Below are positions 1 to 11,995 of a stretch of DNA of 64,000 nucleotides, piece after piece. The notes under the pieces were generated by a model, which searched no databases, was not told where the DNA came from, and worked only from the letters and a program-made list of their open reading frames with translations. Made by a program: the position numbers and the translations under genes. How positions within the stretch are numbered: position 1 is the first letter of the stretch; each line of letters starts with the position of its first letter. Location: contig JARWIR010000008.1 in the NCBI GenBank assembly GCA_029959085.1, forward strand, positions 9,238,001-9,302,000, written 5' to 3'. This stretch comes from Nemophila menziesii (Eukaryota > Streptophyta > Magnoliopsida > Boraginales > Hydrophyllaceae).

Positions 1-324
1 TTAATTGTAATTTACAATTTGGTCACATATAAATTGAATAATGATCTATTAAAGAAAAATTTAACTACATGTAGTCCTTAAAATTGATCTCTAATTAGTC
101 AATCTTTATTGGTTTATCACTTTAAGGAGACTATTTTTAACCTTCATAATCCAGTTTCGGTCCAAATTAAATTCCAACCCAAGTAAAACTCACCTAAAAA
201 ATTATATACTAATAGACCCATTCCAAATAAAATATCATTACAATATCATAAATAAAAATCCCTTCCCTTCAAACCTAGACAACTCACTTTGTTCACAACC
301 CTCATTCTCTCTCCTACATAAAGC

Positions 325-1560
325 ATGATTTCTGTCCATAATCATGGGCAATTATGGATCTTGACGTATTTCATTCCTTTATTTACAGAATTTTGGTAAG
401 TTATTTTTTATTCACTTTATTGTATATTCATTGTCGAGGTAAGGTATGTTATGTGAATTTTAGAATTGTTTCTATAGATTTAGGGATTTTATAATGGTGA
501 TTATTGTTTGTTTTTATTTTGTATAGTAAATTTAGTTTTTTTTAAAGAATTTTAACATGTGGAATGTTCTATTTGAGCTAAAGTTGGGGTAATCTAGTTA
601 TGACTTATAAGAATGTTTAACTTTTAAGAAAGATTTGTAATAGATTAACCTATAATTCTTGTAATAATATTTTGGTACATTCTAATTGATTTAAAAATAT
701 ATAGATGTTGACCCTGACCTTGTAGACACTAAGCTTTCTTATTTTAGTTTCTAGATCCGTCCCTGTAATCTTGAACATATTAATAGAACATATTAATAAT
801 AATATTTATAAATAAATTTGATTTAGCCACGGTATTGAGATTTTTGGTATGTGATTAATGTGATACTCATATTCTCCACTGACTTCTTTAGCAGAGCTCA
901 TTTTCCATGTTATACAATTTTAAATTATTCCTTATTTAGGATAATTTATATCTTAAAGAATGAAAAATATTCATTAATACTCAAGTTTTAATAATTTGCA
1001 CACATGTATATTTATATAAAAATGACTTATTGTCATGTTAAGAATATGATCGTTGTTCGTGCTATTTTAATAAACCGCGAAGTTGTAATTAAGAAGATGT
1101 ATTCTATAAGTTTTTATTATGTGATAATATTATATGCAAACTTGTATGTTCTCCTTTACTTATGACTATTACGAGTTTTTCAAGGGAATCTTGAACATTT
1201 TAATTTTATAGACAAGTTTGTGTATATTCAAAAGAATTTATATAGATGTATTAGCATGTTTTTTAATGAATATATAGGTTTTATTATGGAAATTTGATGC
1301 ATAAATACTTTCTCATTAATTATAAATCTATGTTTTATAATGATGCAACTTATTTTCAACTCTGCTGAAATTATTGAAAATTGCCGTAAAATTGGAGAAG
1401 ATATTACTTCCACCTTCCTCCTCAAGATACGGTTTCTCAGAGAATGCTGCTACTACAAAACCGCCAACTAAGCTCAGAGCAGCTAAACAAAAAGAATCAC
1501 AAACTAAAAAAAAAAAGCAACTCATCCTCCCAAATGCTTCAATCAGGAAATGGTAATAGT
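325..1560 (+). pseudogene. Gene-a copy A0, splice-site-dead
   Basis: Exon 1 starts at ATG 325 and ends at 395 before a consensus GTAAG donor; it reads 23 codons plus two bases (begins MISVHNHGQLW). The exon 2 acceptor, CAG in the intact copies, is CAT here. The exon 2 donor GTAAG has become ATAAG, and the exon 3 acceptor CAG is CAA. All three later splice sites are therefore lost and this copy cannot make the product predicted for unit A2. Exon 2 itself is still open. Upstream, a CT-rich leader (about 290-324) follows AT-rich DNA with a TATA-like string near 245-265. Protein family not recognised. Confidence 0.45.
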
Positions 1561-2994
1561 TGTGTCTCTCAGCTCAAACCTTCAGAAACTAATAGTACTA
1601 GTGACCCAATTAAAGGAACATGACACCATTCATCATAGCCACGGCTATAGATACATCCTTCGCCATATCCCAACAAAACATATTCACCCGTAACACCTGC
1701 TCTTCTCGATTCCTGTCATATATCACTCCAGCGGTACACAATTTAATCTTCTCTTATGTAGCGCTCTTTTGAGGATATAAATAATTATTTGTTTCCTTTT
1801 GACATGAGTATAGTATAACTCATGTGTTTTGTCTTTTCCTTTTCACAGTTGGAGCCACCACATCATTGGCTGTTTGTGACAATATAAGGTTTAACTAAAG
1901 CAGGGATTTGTTGACTTCCTCTAATTTTGGTTTTACTTTGGTACTCTTTTAGTCTTTTAGGGAATATTATAAACAGTTTGAAAGGAAAAGGAAATATTTG
2001 TACATGGGTTTTCATTTGTTTGTTTTAGTTTTTATGATTTTACCCCTGATTTATTACCATGCTACGCCTGAGCACCCTATTAGTTTCCGCCCCAAACCTC
2101 CTACCCCTTATAAAGTTTGTGTATTATTGGCCATTTTAGTTGAAAAGTGGTAGCTCTAATTGTTAAAGGCAATGGAATTTTTTGTGAATATAATCATATT
2201 CGTATGTATAGCGCAATCAATATTTGATAGGCCATTTTTTTTATAGTGATTGCGAGACTTGCGCTAATCGCGGTAGATTCAGACCATCTTGACGTTCATA
2301 GAAGATCTTGGTAGTTATTGATTTAGTGATCCTGCTAGCATGAAGTCCCCATTCAATAAGCAAACTTCAAATTAGAACTATACTTTTTCATTTATCACAA
2401 ATAAATCATTAGGACAGGTTTTAAATACGATCTTAGTAACAAAATGGTTATTATTAGTCTAATCTCTTGCATCAACGATGCGATTTTATTTATAGTACGT
2501 GTGAAGTGAACGCGAATCGGTTATCCGAGCCGTGGAGGTAAAATCCTACCCAACTCAATGAGTGCCAACGTATATATTTAAACCCCACCCAACCCTAACA
2601 CTATATAAACCATCATTTTAGCGTTCATTGCTTAGTGTCGGTTTGGGGTAGAGTACGAGTTTGGTCAAACATTGGTAAATGGTGTATTATTATTAGAATT
2701 TTACACTATGTACATTATAAAAATAATAACTATACTAATAAGTAACATTCTGAAATATAAGTTTGCAAGCAACGATGTTACAAATTCAAAATCCTAAGCG
2801 AAAACTACCCTTAAATAAATACTTAATTCATAAGCTCATCAAAACTAGAAAAAACATCACAGCAAGTAGATTCCAAAGTCTAAATAAAAATATTACAATT
2901 ACAAATATGTAATCAATGTTGTATACACTATGTTTTTGGTGAAAAAACAATAAGACTAATTAATAAATTGTCTGATGAAATTATTTCAACATTA

Positions 2995-3480
2995 ATGGCA
3001 GCTTTTGGACAATGGCCAGCTCTGAGTGTACACTCGAAGCTTTGTGTCCTTCTTTCCCACAATAGTAACAAGCGACCTTAGGTTTCTAAATCTTAACTGA
3101 AGTTTGTAGAAATTGTTGAGATTCTTGTTTCCCCCATATTTTAATTTGTTGAGACTTGTTGTTTTCCCTTCCCCTTGAACTTGCCTTTGTTACACAAGCT
3201 TAGCTTCGATGAATGATGAGGGAAAAAAAGAGACTTATCATTGAGTCAATTTTCTTCTTTGACTTGCATGTGGCTGATGAGTTCTTGGAGAGTCATTTTC
3301 TTGCTTTTGTGTTTGAGGTGGTTACGGTATTCACTCCAAAATGGGAGAAATTTCTCAAGCCGAACATTGTGTTGGAAAACTTTGCACATCTTCATACCTT
3401 CGGCGATTAATTATGTGCGAAGGTTTTCTTAAACGTGAAGTTGTTCAGTTATAGGCTTCTAATAAGTCAGTTTGAAGTTT
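2995..3480 (-). pseudogene. Ty1/copia gag remnant, antisense, unit A0
   Basis: Read on the minus strand, this stretch gives the plant copia gag (UBN2-type) pattern: a region with LEKFLP followed by YRNHLKHKSKKMTLQELISH, then a K/G/N-rich linker, then a zinc-knuckle start CYYCGKEGHKAS (about 3040-3075). The last cysteine of the CCHC knuckle is out of frame, and there are several other frameshifts and stops. No protease, integrase or reverse transcriptase follows, and no LTRs were recognised, so this is a captured fragment. The plus-strand ORFs over this stretch (3213-3410, 3241-3432, 3435-3674) are shadows of it. Confidence 0.75.
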
Positions 3481-4582
3481 TACCAATTCCCGGTGATATA
3501 TTTCTTTGTACCGGAAATAAAATCTCACTCTTCATTTGTTCACCAAGCCATAGTCTCTCCTACATAAAGCATGACCACCCACAGTCATGGAGTAGATCTT
3601 GGAGCATTTCTACCCTTAAGTTTGTATCTCCGACCTTATATTTGAGAATGTTTTGGAGTGATCATGTATTTTAATCTTGAAGATTTGTCCATTATAAGGT
3701 TTTCATGCTAGTGGTCAAGCTTCAACCTGAAAGACGGATTTAAGACGCCATATGTCGATTCTAATAACAGAACAAATCGGGTTAATGGAGATCTTTGTTC
3801 TTGAGTTGCATTAGCTGTGGGGATCTAATTTATGCAACAGTAGGTCAGTTGAGCTTTAGGAGTTGATGGTAGCCTATTTGTTCTCTTCTACGAAGCTTCT
3901 TCATCCGAGGTGTTTAGCAGCTTTTTACGAAAATATTCGTTCAAGATTTGGAGCATCGCAACAATCGTCATTTGCAACTTCGTTGGAAAAGTTTGATTCA
4001 TAAATGGTGATTTTTTTAATTATTTGTATGATTTTTAAATTCTATAATACATATTCAGTTAATATCTTCTTTCCCTTGATTAAGTGATGTATTATTATGT
4101 TTGGACGATATAAATATTTTTATGCATTGTCACATTTGACTCAGTGTTTTGTAAAATACTCCAAAAATTTGTTCAATAATCAAAGAGTTTGATGAATACT
4201 CGGAAAATTTTGTTAAGCATACTCGGTGATTCTTCCGTGTTATGTACTTTTTATTTATTTGATTGCAATTTAGAATTTGGTCACATATAAATTGAATAAT
4301 GATCTGTTAAAGAAAAATTTAACTACATGTTTCCCATAAAATTGATCTCTAATTAGTCAATCCTTATTGGATTTTCACTTTAAAGAGACTACTTTTAACC
4401 TTCATAATCCAGTTTCGGCCGAAATTAAATTCCAACCCAAATAAAACTCACCTAAAAAATTATATACTACTAGACCCATTCCAAATAAAATATCATTACA
4501 ATATCATAAATAAAAACCCATTCCATTCAAACCTAGACAACTCACTTTGTTCACAACCCTCATTCTCTCTCCTACATAACGC

Positions 4583-5776
4583 ATGATTTCCATCCATAAT
4601 CATGGGCAATTATGGATCTTGACGTATTTTATTCCTTTATTTATAGAATTTTGGTAAGTTGTTTTTTATTCACTTTATTGTATATTCATTGTCGAGGTAA
4701 GGTATGTTATGTGAGTTTTTGAAGTGTTTTTATAAATTTAGGGATTTTATAATGGTGATTATTGTTTGTTTTTATTTTGGTACAACAAATTTTGTTTTTT
4801 TTAAAGAATTTTAACATGTGGAATGTTCTATTTGAGCTAAATTTGGGGTAATTTAAGTATGACTTAAGAAGAATGTTTAACTTTTAAGAAAGTTTTGTAA
4901 TAGATTAACCTATAATTCTTGTAATAATATTTTGTTACATTCTAATTGATTTAAAAATATATAGATTTTGACCCTGACCTTGTAGATCCTAAGCTTTCTT
5001 ATTTTAGTTTCTAGATCCGTCCATGTAATCTTTAACATATTAATAATAATATTTACAAATCAATTTGATTTAGCCAGAGTATTGAGATTTTTGGTATGTG
5101 ATTATTGTGATACTCATATTCTCCACTGACTTCTTTAGCATAGCTCATTTTCCATGTTATACAATTTTAAATTATTCCTTATTTAGGAATAATTTATATC
5201 TTAAAGTATGAAAAATATTCATTAATACTCAAGTTTAAATAATTTGCACTCAGGTATGTATTCTGTAAGTTGTTATTATGTAATAATATTATATGTAAAC
5301 TTGTATGTTCTCCTTTACATATGATTATTACGGCGTTTTTCAAGGGAATCTTGAACATTTTAATTTTATATACATGTTTGTGTATATTCAAAAGAATTTA
5401 TATAGATGTATTAGCATGTTTTATAATGAATATATAGGTTTTATTATGGAAATTTGATGCATAAATACTTTCTCAGTAATTAGAAATCTAAGTTTTATAA
5501 TGATGTAGCTTATCCTCAACTCTGCTGAAATTATTGAAAATTTCTGTAAAATTGGAGAAGATATTTTTTCCACCTTCCTCCACAAGATACGGTTTATCAG
5601 AGAATGCTGCTACTACAAAACCGCCAACTAAGCTCAGAGAAACAAAAAAGAATCAAAAACAAAAAAAAAGCAACTCATCCTTCCAAAGGCTTCAACTAGG
5701 AAATGGTAATTGTTGTGTCTCTCAGCTCAAACCTTCAGAAACTAATACTACTAGTGACCCAATTAAAGGACCGTGA
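4583..5776 (+). pseudogene. Gene-a copy A1, exon 2 deleted
   Basis: Exon 1 (4583-4653) is open and keeps its GTAAG donor. Exon 2 is missing: the sequence jumps from the acceptor region (cactcaggtat near 5250) directly to the end of the exon (gtattctgtaag), so about 90-100 bp have gone. The repeated string GTAT at both ends suggests a microhomology deletion. Exon 3-like sequence (about 5490-5776) remains. An 80-codon plus-strand frame over exon 3 (5534-5776) is the same sequence in another frame. Non-functional as a three-exon gene. Confidence 0.45.
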
Positions 5777-7139
5777 CACCATTCATCATAGCCACTGCTA
5801 TAGATACATCCTTCGCCATATCCTAGCAAAACATATTCACTCGTAACACTAGCTGCTCTTCTCGATTCCTGTAATATATCACTCCAATGGTACACAATTT
5901 AATCTTCTCTTATGTAGCGCACTTTTGAGGATATAAATAATTATTCGTTTCCTTTGGACAGGAGTATAGTATAACTCATGTGTTTTGTCTTTTCCTTTTC
6001 ACAGGTGGAGCCACCACTTCATTGGCTGTTTGTGACAATATAAGGTTTAGCTAAAGCAGGGATTTGTTGACTGCCTCTAATTTTGGTTTTACTTTGGTAC
6101 TCTTTTAGTCTTTTTGGGAATATTATAAACAGTTTGAAAGGAAAAAGAAATATTTGTACATGGTTTTTCATTATTTTTGTTTGAGTTTTAATAATTTTAC
6201 CCCTAATTTATTACCATGCTAGGCCTGAGCACCCTATTAGGTTCCCGTGCCAAACCTCCTACCCCTTATAAAGTTTGTGTATTATTGGCCATTTTAGTTG
6301 AACAGTGGTAGCTCTAATTCTTAAAGGCAGGGGAATTTTTTGTGAATATAATTCTATTCGTATGTATAGCGCAATCAATATTTCATAGGCCATTTTTTTA
6401 TAGTGATTGAGAGACTTGCTCTAATCGCGGTAGATTCAGACCATCTTGTCGTCCATAGAAGATCTTGGTAGTTATTAATTTAGTGATCCCGCTAGTATGA
6501 AGTCCCCATTCAATAAGCAAACTTCAAATTAGAACTATACTTTTTCATTTATCACAAATAAATCATTAGGACAGGTTTTAAATACGATCTTAGTAATAAA
6601 ATGGTTATTATTAGTCTAGTCTCTTGCATCAACGACGAGATTTTATTTACAATACGTGTGAAGTGAACACGAATCGGTTATCCGAGCTGTGGAGGTAAAA
6701 TCCTACCCAACTCAATGAGTGCCGACGTATATATTTAAACCCCAACCAACCCTAACACTATATAAACCATCATTTTAGAGTTCATTGCTTAGTGTCGGTT
6801 TAGGGTAGAGTACGAGTTTGGTCAAACATTGGTAAATGGTGTTTTATTATTAGAATTTTACACTATGTACATTACAAAAATAATAACTATAATAATAAGT
6901 AAATTCTGAAACATAAGTTTGCAAGCAACGATGTTAAAAATTCAAAAACCTAAGCTAAAACTACCCTTCAATAAATACTTAATTCATAAGCTCATCAAAA
7001 CCTGAAAAAACATTACAGCAAGTAGATTCCAATGTCTAAATAAAAATATTACAATTACAAATATGTAATCAATGTTGTATACACTATGTTTTTGGTGAAA
7101 AAACAATAAGAAAGATTAATAAATTGTCTGATGAAATTA

Positions 7140-7625
7140 TTTCAAGATTAATGGCAGCTTTTGGACAATGGTCAGCGTACACTCGAAGCTTTGTGTCCTT
7201 CTTTCCCACAATAGTAACAAGCGACCTTAGGTTTCTAAATCTTAGCTAAAGTTTGTTGAAATTGTTGGGATTCTTGTTTCCCCCATATTTTAATTTGTTT
7301 GAGACTTGTTGTTTTCCCTTCCCCTTGAACTTGCCTTTGTTACACAAGCTTAGCTTCGAGGAATTATGAGGAAAAGAAAGAGACTTATCATTGAGTCAAT
7401 TTTTTCTTTGACTTGCATGTGGCTGATGAGTTCTTGGAGAGTCATTTTCTTGCTTTTGTGTTTGAGGTGGTTACGGTATTCACTCCCATATGGGAGAAAT
7501 TTCTCAAGCCGAACATTGTGTTGGAAAACTTTGCACATCTTCATACCTTCGGCGATTAATTCTGTGCGATGGTTTTCTTAAACGTGAAGTTGTTCAGTTA
7601 TAAGCTTCCAATAAGTCAGTTTGAA
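7140..7625 (-). pseudogene. Ty1/copia gag remnant, antisense, unit A1
   Basis: Best-preserved amino-terminal gag piece in block A: minus-strand frame 7350-7544 reads KMCKVFQHNVRLEKFLPYG, then RNHLKHKSKKMTLQELISH and MQVKE, typical of the alpha-helical segment of plant copia gag before the zinc knuckle. The knuckle lies at about 7180-7220 in another frame, and an 8-base loss next to it (tggtcagcg instead of tggccagctctgagtg) is shared with unit A2. Confidence 0.75.
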
Positions 7626-8059
7626 GTTTTACCGATTCCCGGTGATATATTTCTTTGTACCGGAAATAAAAGCTCACTCTTCATTTGTTCACCAAGCCAT
7701 AGTCTCTCCTACATAAAGCATGACCACCCGCAGTCATAGAGTAGATCTTGGAGTATTTCTACCCTTAAGTTTGGATCTCCGACCTTATATTTGAGAATGT
7801 TTTGGAGTGATCATGTATTTTACATCTTGAAGCTTTGTCCATTATAAGGTTTTCATGGTAGTGGTCAAGTTTCAACCTGGAAGATGGATTTAAGACGCCA
7901 CATGTCGACTCTAATAACAGAACAAATCGGGTTAATGGAGCTATCCGTTCTTGAGTTGCATTAGCTGTGGGGATCTAATTTTTGCAACAGTAGGTCAGTT
8001 GAGCTTTAGGAGTTCATGGTAGCCTATTTGTTCTCTTCTCGAAATTGAGGTTTAGAATT

Positions 8060-8173
8060 ATGAAGCTTCTTCATCCGAGGTGCTTAGCAGCCTTTTATGA
8101 AAAGATTCGTTCAAGATTTGGAGCATCGCAACAATCGACTTTTGCAACTTCGTTGGAAAAGTTTGGTACATAA
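8060..8173 (+). CDS. 37-codon ORF in unit tail (uncertain)
   Basis: ATG at 8060, stop TAA at 8171; begins MKLLHPRCLAAFYEKIRSRF and is serine- and threonine-rich after that. The same ORF is intact at 47856-47969. In the other units it is damaged: the ATG is gone in A1 (near 3890), a short deletion lies inside B1 (near 39490), and ATG is ATA in B2 (near 43590). A tttag just upstream could be a splice acceptor, so it may be a terminal exon rather than a separate gene. Not recognised as any known family. Confidence 0.2.
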   Translation: MKLLHPRCLAAFYEKIRSRFGASQQSTFATSLEKFGT

Positions 8174-8757
8174 ATGGTGAATTTTTTTTATTATTTGTAT
8201 GATTTTTAAATTGTGTAATACTTATTCAGTTCATATCGTCTTTCTTTTGATTAAGTGATGTATTATTATTTTTGGACAATATAAATATTTTTATGCATTG
8301 TCACATTCGACTCACTGTTTTGTAAAATACTCCGAAAATTTGTTCAATACTCAAAGAATTTGATGAATACTCGGAAAATTTTGTTAAGTATAGTCGGGGT
8401 GAATCTTCCGTATTATGTCCTTTTTAGTTTATTTGATTGTAATTTAGAATTTGGTCACCTATAAATTGAATAATGATTTATTAAAGAAAAATTTAACTAC
8501 ATGTAGCCTATAAAATTGATCTCTAATTAGTCAATATTTATTGGGTTTTCACTTTAAAGAGACTATTTTTAACCTTCATAATCCAGTTTCGGCCCAAATT
8601 AAATTCCAACCCAAATAAAACTCACCTAAAAAAATTATATACTACTAGACCCATTGCAAATAAAATATCATTACAATATCATAAATAAAAACCCCTTCCC
8701 TTCAAACCTAGACAACTCACTTTGTTCACAACCCTCATTCTCTCTCCTACATAACGC

Positions 8758-9899
8758 ATGATTTCCGTCCATAATCATGGGCAATTATGGATCTTGACGT
8801 ATTTCATTCCTTTATTTATAGAATTTTGGTAAGTTATTTTTTATTCACTTGATTGTATATTCATTGTCGAGGTAAGGTATGTTATGTGAATTTTAGAATT
8901 GTTTTTATAAATTTAGGGATTTTATAATGGTGATTATTGTTTGTTTTTATTTTGTATAGTGAATTTAGTTTTTTTTAAAATAATTTTAACATGTGGAATT
9001 TTCTATTTGAGCTAAAGTTGGGGTAATTTAGTTATGACTTAAGAAGAATGTTTAACTTTTAAGAAAGTTTTGTAATAGATTAACCTATAATTCTTGTAAT
9101 AATATTTTGTTACATTCTAATTGATTTAAAAATATATAGATTTTGACCCTGACCTTGTAGATCCCAAGCTTTCTTACTTTAGTTTCTAGATCCGTCACTG
9201 TAATCTTGAACATATTAATAATAATATTTATAAATAAATTTGATTTAGCCACAGTATTGAGATTTTTGGTATGTGATTAATGTGATATTCATATTCTCCA
9301 CTGACTTGGTTAGCAGAGCTCATTTTTCATGTTATACAATTTTGAATATGTTCTCTACTTATTTAGGAATAATTTATATCTTAATGTATGAAAAATATTC
9401 ATTAATACTCAAGTTTTAATAATTTGCACACAGGTATATTTATATAAAAATGACTTATTGTCATGTTAAGAATAGGATCGTTGGTCGTGCTATTTCAATA
9501 AACCGCGGAGTTGTAATTAAGAAGATGTATTCTGTAAGTTGTTATTATGTGATAATATTATATGTAAACTTGTATGTTCTCCTTTACTTATGACTATTAC
9601 GAGTTTTTCAAGGGAATCTTGAACATATTAATTTTATAGACATGTTTGTGTATATTCAAAAGAATTTAGATAGATGTATTAGCAAGTTTTATAATGAATA
9701 TATAGGTTTTATTATTGAAATTTGATGCATAAATACTTTCTCAGTAATTATAAATCTAAGTTTTATAATGATGCAGCTTATCCTCAACTCTGCAGAAATT
9801 ATTGAAAATTGTCGTAAAATTGGAGAAGATATTACTTCCACCTTCCTCCACAAGATACGGTTTCTCAGAGAATGCTGCTACTACAAAACCGCCAACTAA
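8758..9899 (+). CDS. Gene-a copy A2: small three-exon gene candidate, 97 codons
   Basis: Exons 8758-8828, 9434-9533 and 9777-9899 are bordered by GTAAG donors and CAG acceptors. Phases fit: 71 nt, then 100 nt (57 codons together), then 40 codons and TAA at 9897. The product would start MISVHNHGQLWILTYF, pass through a basic stretch NRGVVIKKMYS at the end of exon 2, and end in a cysteine-containing helical-looking tail. A CT-rich leader precedes the ATG, with TATA-like DNA about 100 bp upstream. No signal peptide cleavage site or known domain is evident. Alternatives are a decayed paralogue of gene b that stays open by chance, or an acceptor at 9744 that would give an immediate stop. Transcription is unproven. 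Confidence 0.3.
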
Positions 9900-11304
9900 G
9901 CTCAGAGCAGCTAAACAAAAAAGAATCACAAACTAAAAAAAGGAAACTCATCCTCCCAAATGCTTCAACCAGGAAATGGTAATAGTTCTGTCTCTCAGCT
10001 CAAACCTTCAGAAACTAATACTACTAGTGACCCAATTAAAGGACCGTGACACCATTCATCATAGCCACTGCTATAGCTACATCCTTCGCCATATCCCATA
10101 GCAAAACATATTCACTCGTAACACCAGCTACTCTTCTCGATTCCTTTCATATATCACTCCACCGGTACAAAATTTAATCTGCTCTTATGTAGCGCTCTTT
10201 TGAGGATATAAATGATTATTTGTTTCCTTTGGACAGGAGTATAGTATAACTAATGTGTTTTGTATTTTCCTTTTCACAGTTGGAGCTACCACATCATTGG
10301 CTGTTTGTGACAATATAAGGTTTAACTAAAGCAGGGATTTGTTGACGGCCTCGAATTTTGGTGTTACTTTGGTACTCTTTTAATATTTTGGGGAATATTA
10401 TAAACAGTTTGAAAGGAAAAAGAAATATTCTTACATGGGTTTTCATTTTTTTGTTTGAGTTTTTATGATTTTACCCCTTATTTATTACCATGCTAGGCCT
10501 GAGCACCCTATTAGTTTCCGGCCCCAAACCTCCTACCCCTTATAAAGTTTGTGTATTATTGGTCATTTTAGTTGAACAGTGGTAGCTCTAATTGTTAAAG
10601 GCAGTGGAATTTTTTTGTGAATATAATCGTATTCGTATGTATAGCGCAATCAATATTTCATAGTCCATTTTTTTATAGTGATTGTGAGACTTGCGCTAAT
10701 CGCGGTAGATTCAGACGATCTTGTCATCCATAGAAGATCTTGTTAGTTATTGATTTAGAGATCCCGCAAGTATGAAGTCCCCATTCCATAAGAAAACTTC
10801 AAATTAGAACTATACATTTTCATTTATCACAAATAAATCATAAGGACAGGTTTTAAATACGATCTTAGTAATAAAATGGTTATTATTAGTCTAATCTCTT
10901 GCATCAACGACGAGATTTTATTTAAAATACGTGTGAAGTTAACACAAATCATTTATCCGAGCCCTGGAGGTAAAATCCTACCCAACTCAATGAGTGCCGA
11001 CGTATATATTTAAACCCCACCCAACCCTAACACTATATAAACCATCATTTTAGCGTTCATTGCTTAGTGTCGGTATGGGGTAGAGTACGAGTTTGGTCAA
11101 ACATTGGTAAATGGTGTTTTATTATTAGAATTTTACACTATGTACATTATAAAAATTATAACTATAATAATAAGTAACATTCTGAAATATAAGTTTGCAA
11201 GCAACAATGTTAAAAATTAAAAACCCTAAGCTAAAACTACCCTTAAATAAATACTTAATTCATAAGCTCATCAAAACTAGAAAAAACATTACAGCAAGTA
11301 GATT

Positions 11305-11890
11305 TCAAAGTCTAAATAAAAATATTACAATTACAAATATGTAATCAATGTTGTATACACTATGTTTTGGTGAAAAAACAATAAGAAAGATTAATAAATT
11401 GTCTGATGAAATTATTTCAAGATTAATGGTAGCTTTTGGACAATGGTCAGCGTACACTCGAAGCTTTGTGTCCTTCTTTCCCACAATAGTAACAAGAGAC
11501 CTTAGGTTTCTGAATCTTAGCTGAAGTTTGTTGAAATTGTTGGGATTCTTGTTTCCCCTATATTTTAATTTGTTTGAGACTTGCTGTTTTCCCTTCCCCT
11601 TGAACTTGCCTTTTTTACACAAGCTTAGATTCGAGGAATGATGAGGGAAAGAAAGAGACTTATCATTGAGTCGATTTTCTTCTTTGACTTGCATGTGACT
11701 GATGAGTTCTTGGAGAGTCATTTTCTTACTTTTGTGCTTGAGGTGGTTACGGTATTCACTCCAATATGGGAGAAATTTCTCAAGCCGAACATTGTGTTGG
11801 AAAACTTTCTACATCTTCATACCTTCGGCGATTAATTCCGTGCGAAGGTTTTCTTAAATGTGAAGTTGTTCAGTTATAGGCTTCCAATAA
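11305..11890 (-). pseudogene. Ty1/copia gag remnant, antisense, unit A2 (longest open piece)
   Basis: Minus-strand frame 11305-11721 stays open for 138 codons, beginning MTLQELISHMQVKEENRLND and continuing through a lysine- and asparagine-rich linker. The zinc knuckle sits one frame off at about 11460-11500, so the open tail after it is not native protein. The upstream gag part (LEKFLPYWSEYRNHLKHK) runs from about 11722 to 11890. The host unit is transcribed, if at all, from the other strand. Confidence 0.75.
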
Positions 11891-11995
11891 GTCAATTTGA
11901 AGTTTTACCAATTCCCAGTGATATAATTCTTTATACCGGAAATAAAAGCTCACTCTTCATTTGTTCACCAAGCCATAGTTTCTCCTACATAAAGC

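Larger units (their letters stand above)
1..3643 (+). repeat. Tandem unit A0 (left-truncated by window edge)
   Basis: First member of the block A array; its left part lies outside the window. It aligns along its length with 3644-7792, 7793-12068 and the three units of block B, by direct reading of shared landmarks such as ggtcacatataaattgaat near position 20 and 4280. Contents in order: promoter-like AT-rich DNA, gene-a exon 1 (325-395), intron, exon 2 (about 1015-1105), exon 3 (about 1316-1560), intergenic DNA with TATA-like motifs near 2570-2620, and an antisense copia gag remnant. The unit ends inside a second, diverged first-exon sequence at about 3540-3643. Confidence 0.9.
3644..7792 (+). 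repeat. Tandem unit A1 (complete, about 4.15 kb)
   Basis: Complete unit running from gagaatgttttggagtgatc to the same exon-1-like sequence at its right end. Same order as the other units: short tail with remains of a small ORF (about 3890-4000), gene-a copy (4583-5776), intergenic DNA, antisense gag (7140-7625), diverged first exon (about 7680-7792). It differs from all other units by lacking gene-a exon 2. Confidence 0.92.

Noticed and set aside
3213..3674. Plus-strand ORFs repeated in each unit (for example MKLFSYRL... and MMREKKRL...)
   Set aside because: They lie opposite a clear minus-strand copia gag and recur only because the unit is repeated; they are shadows.
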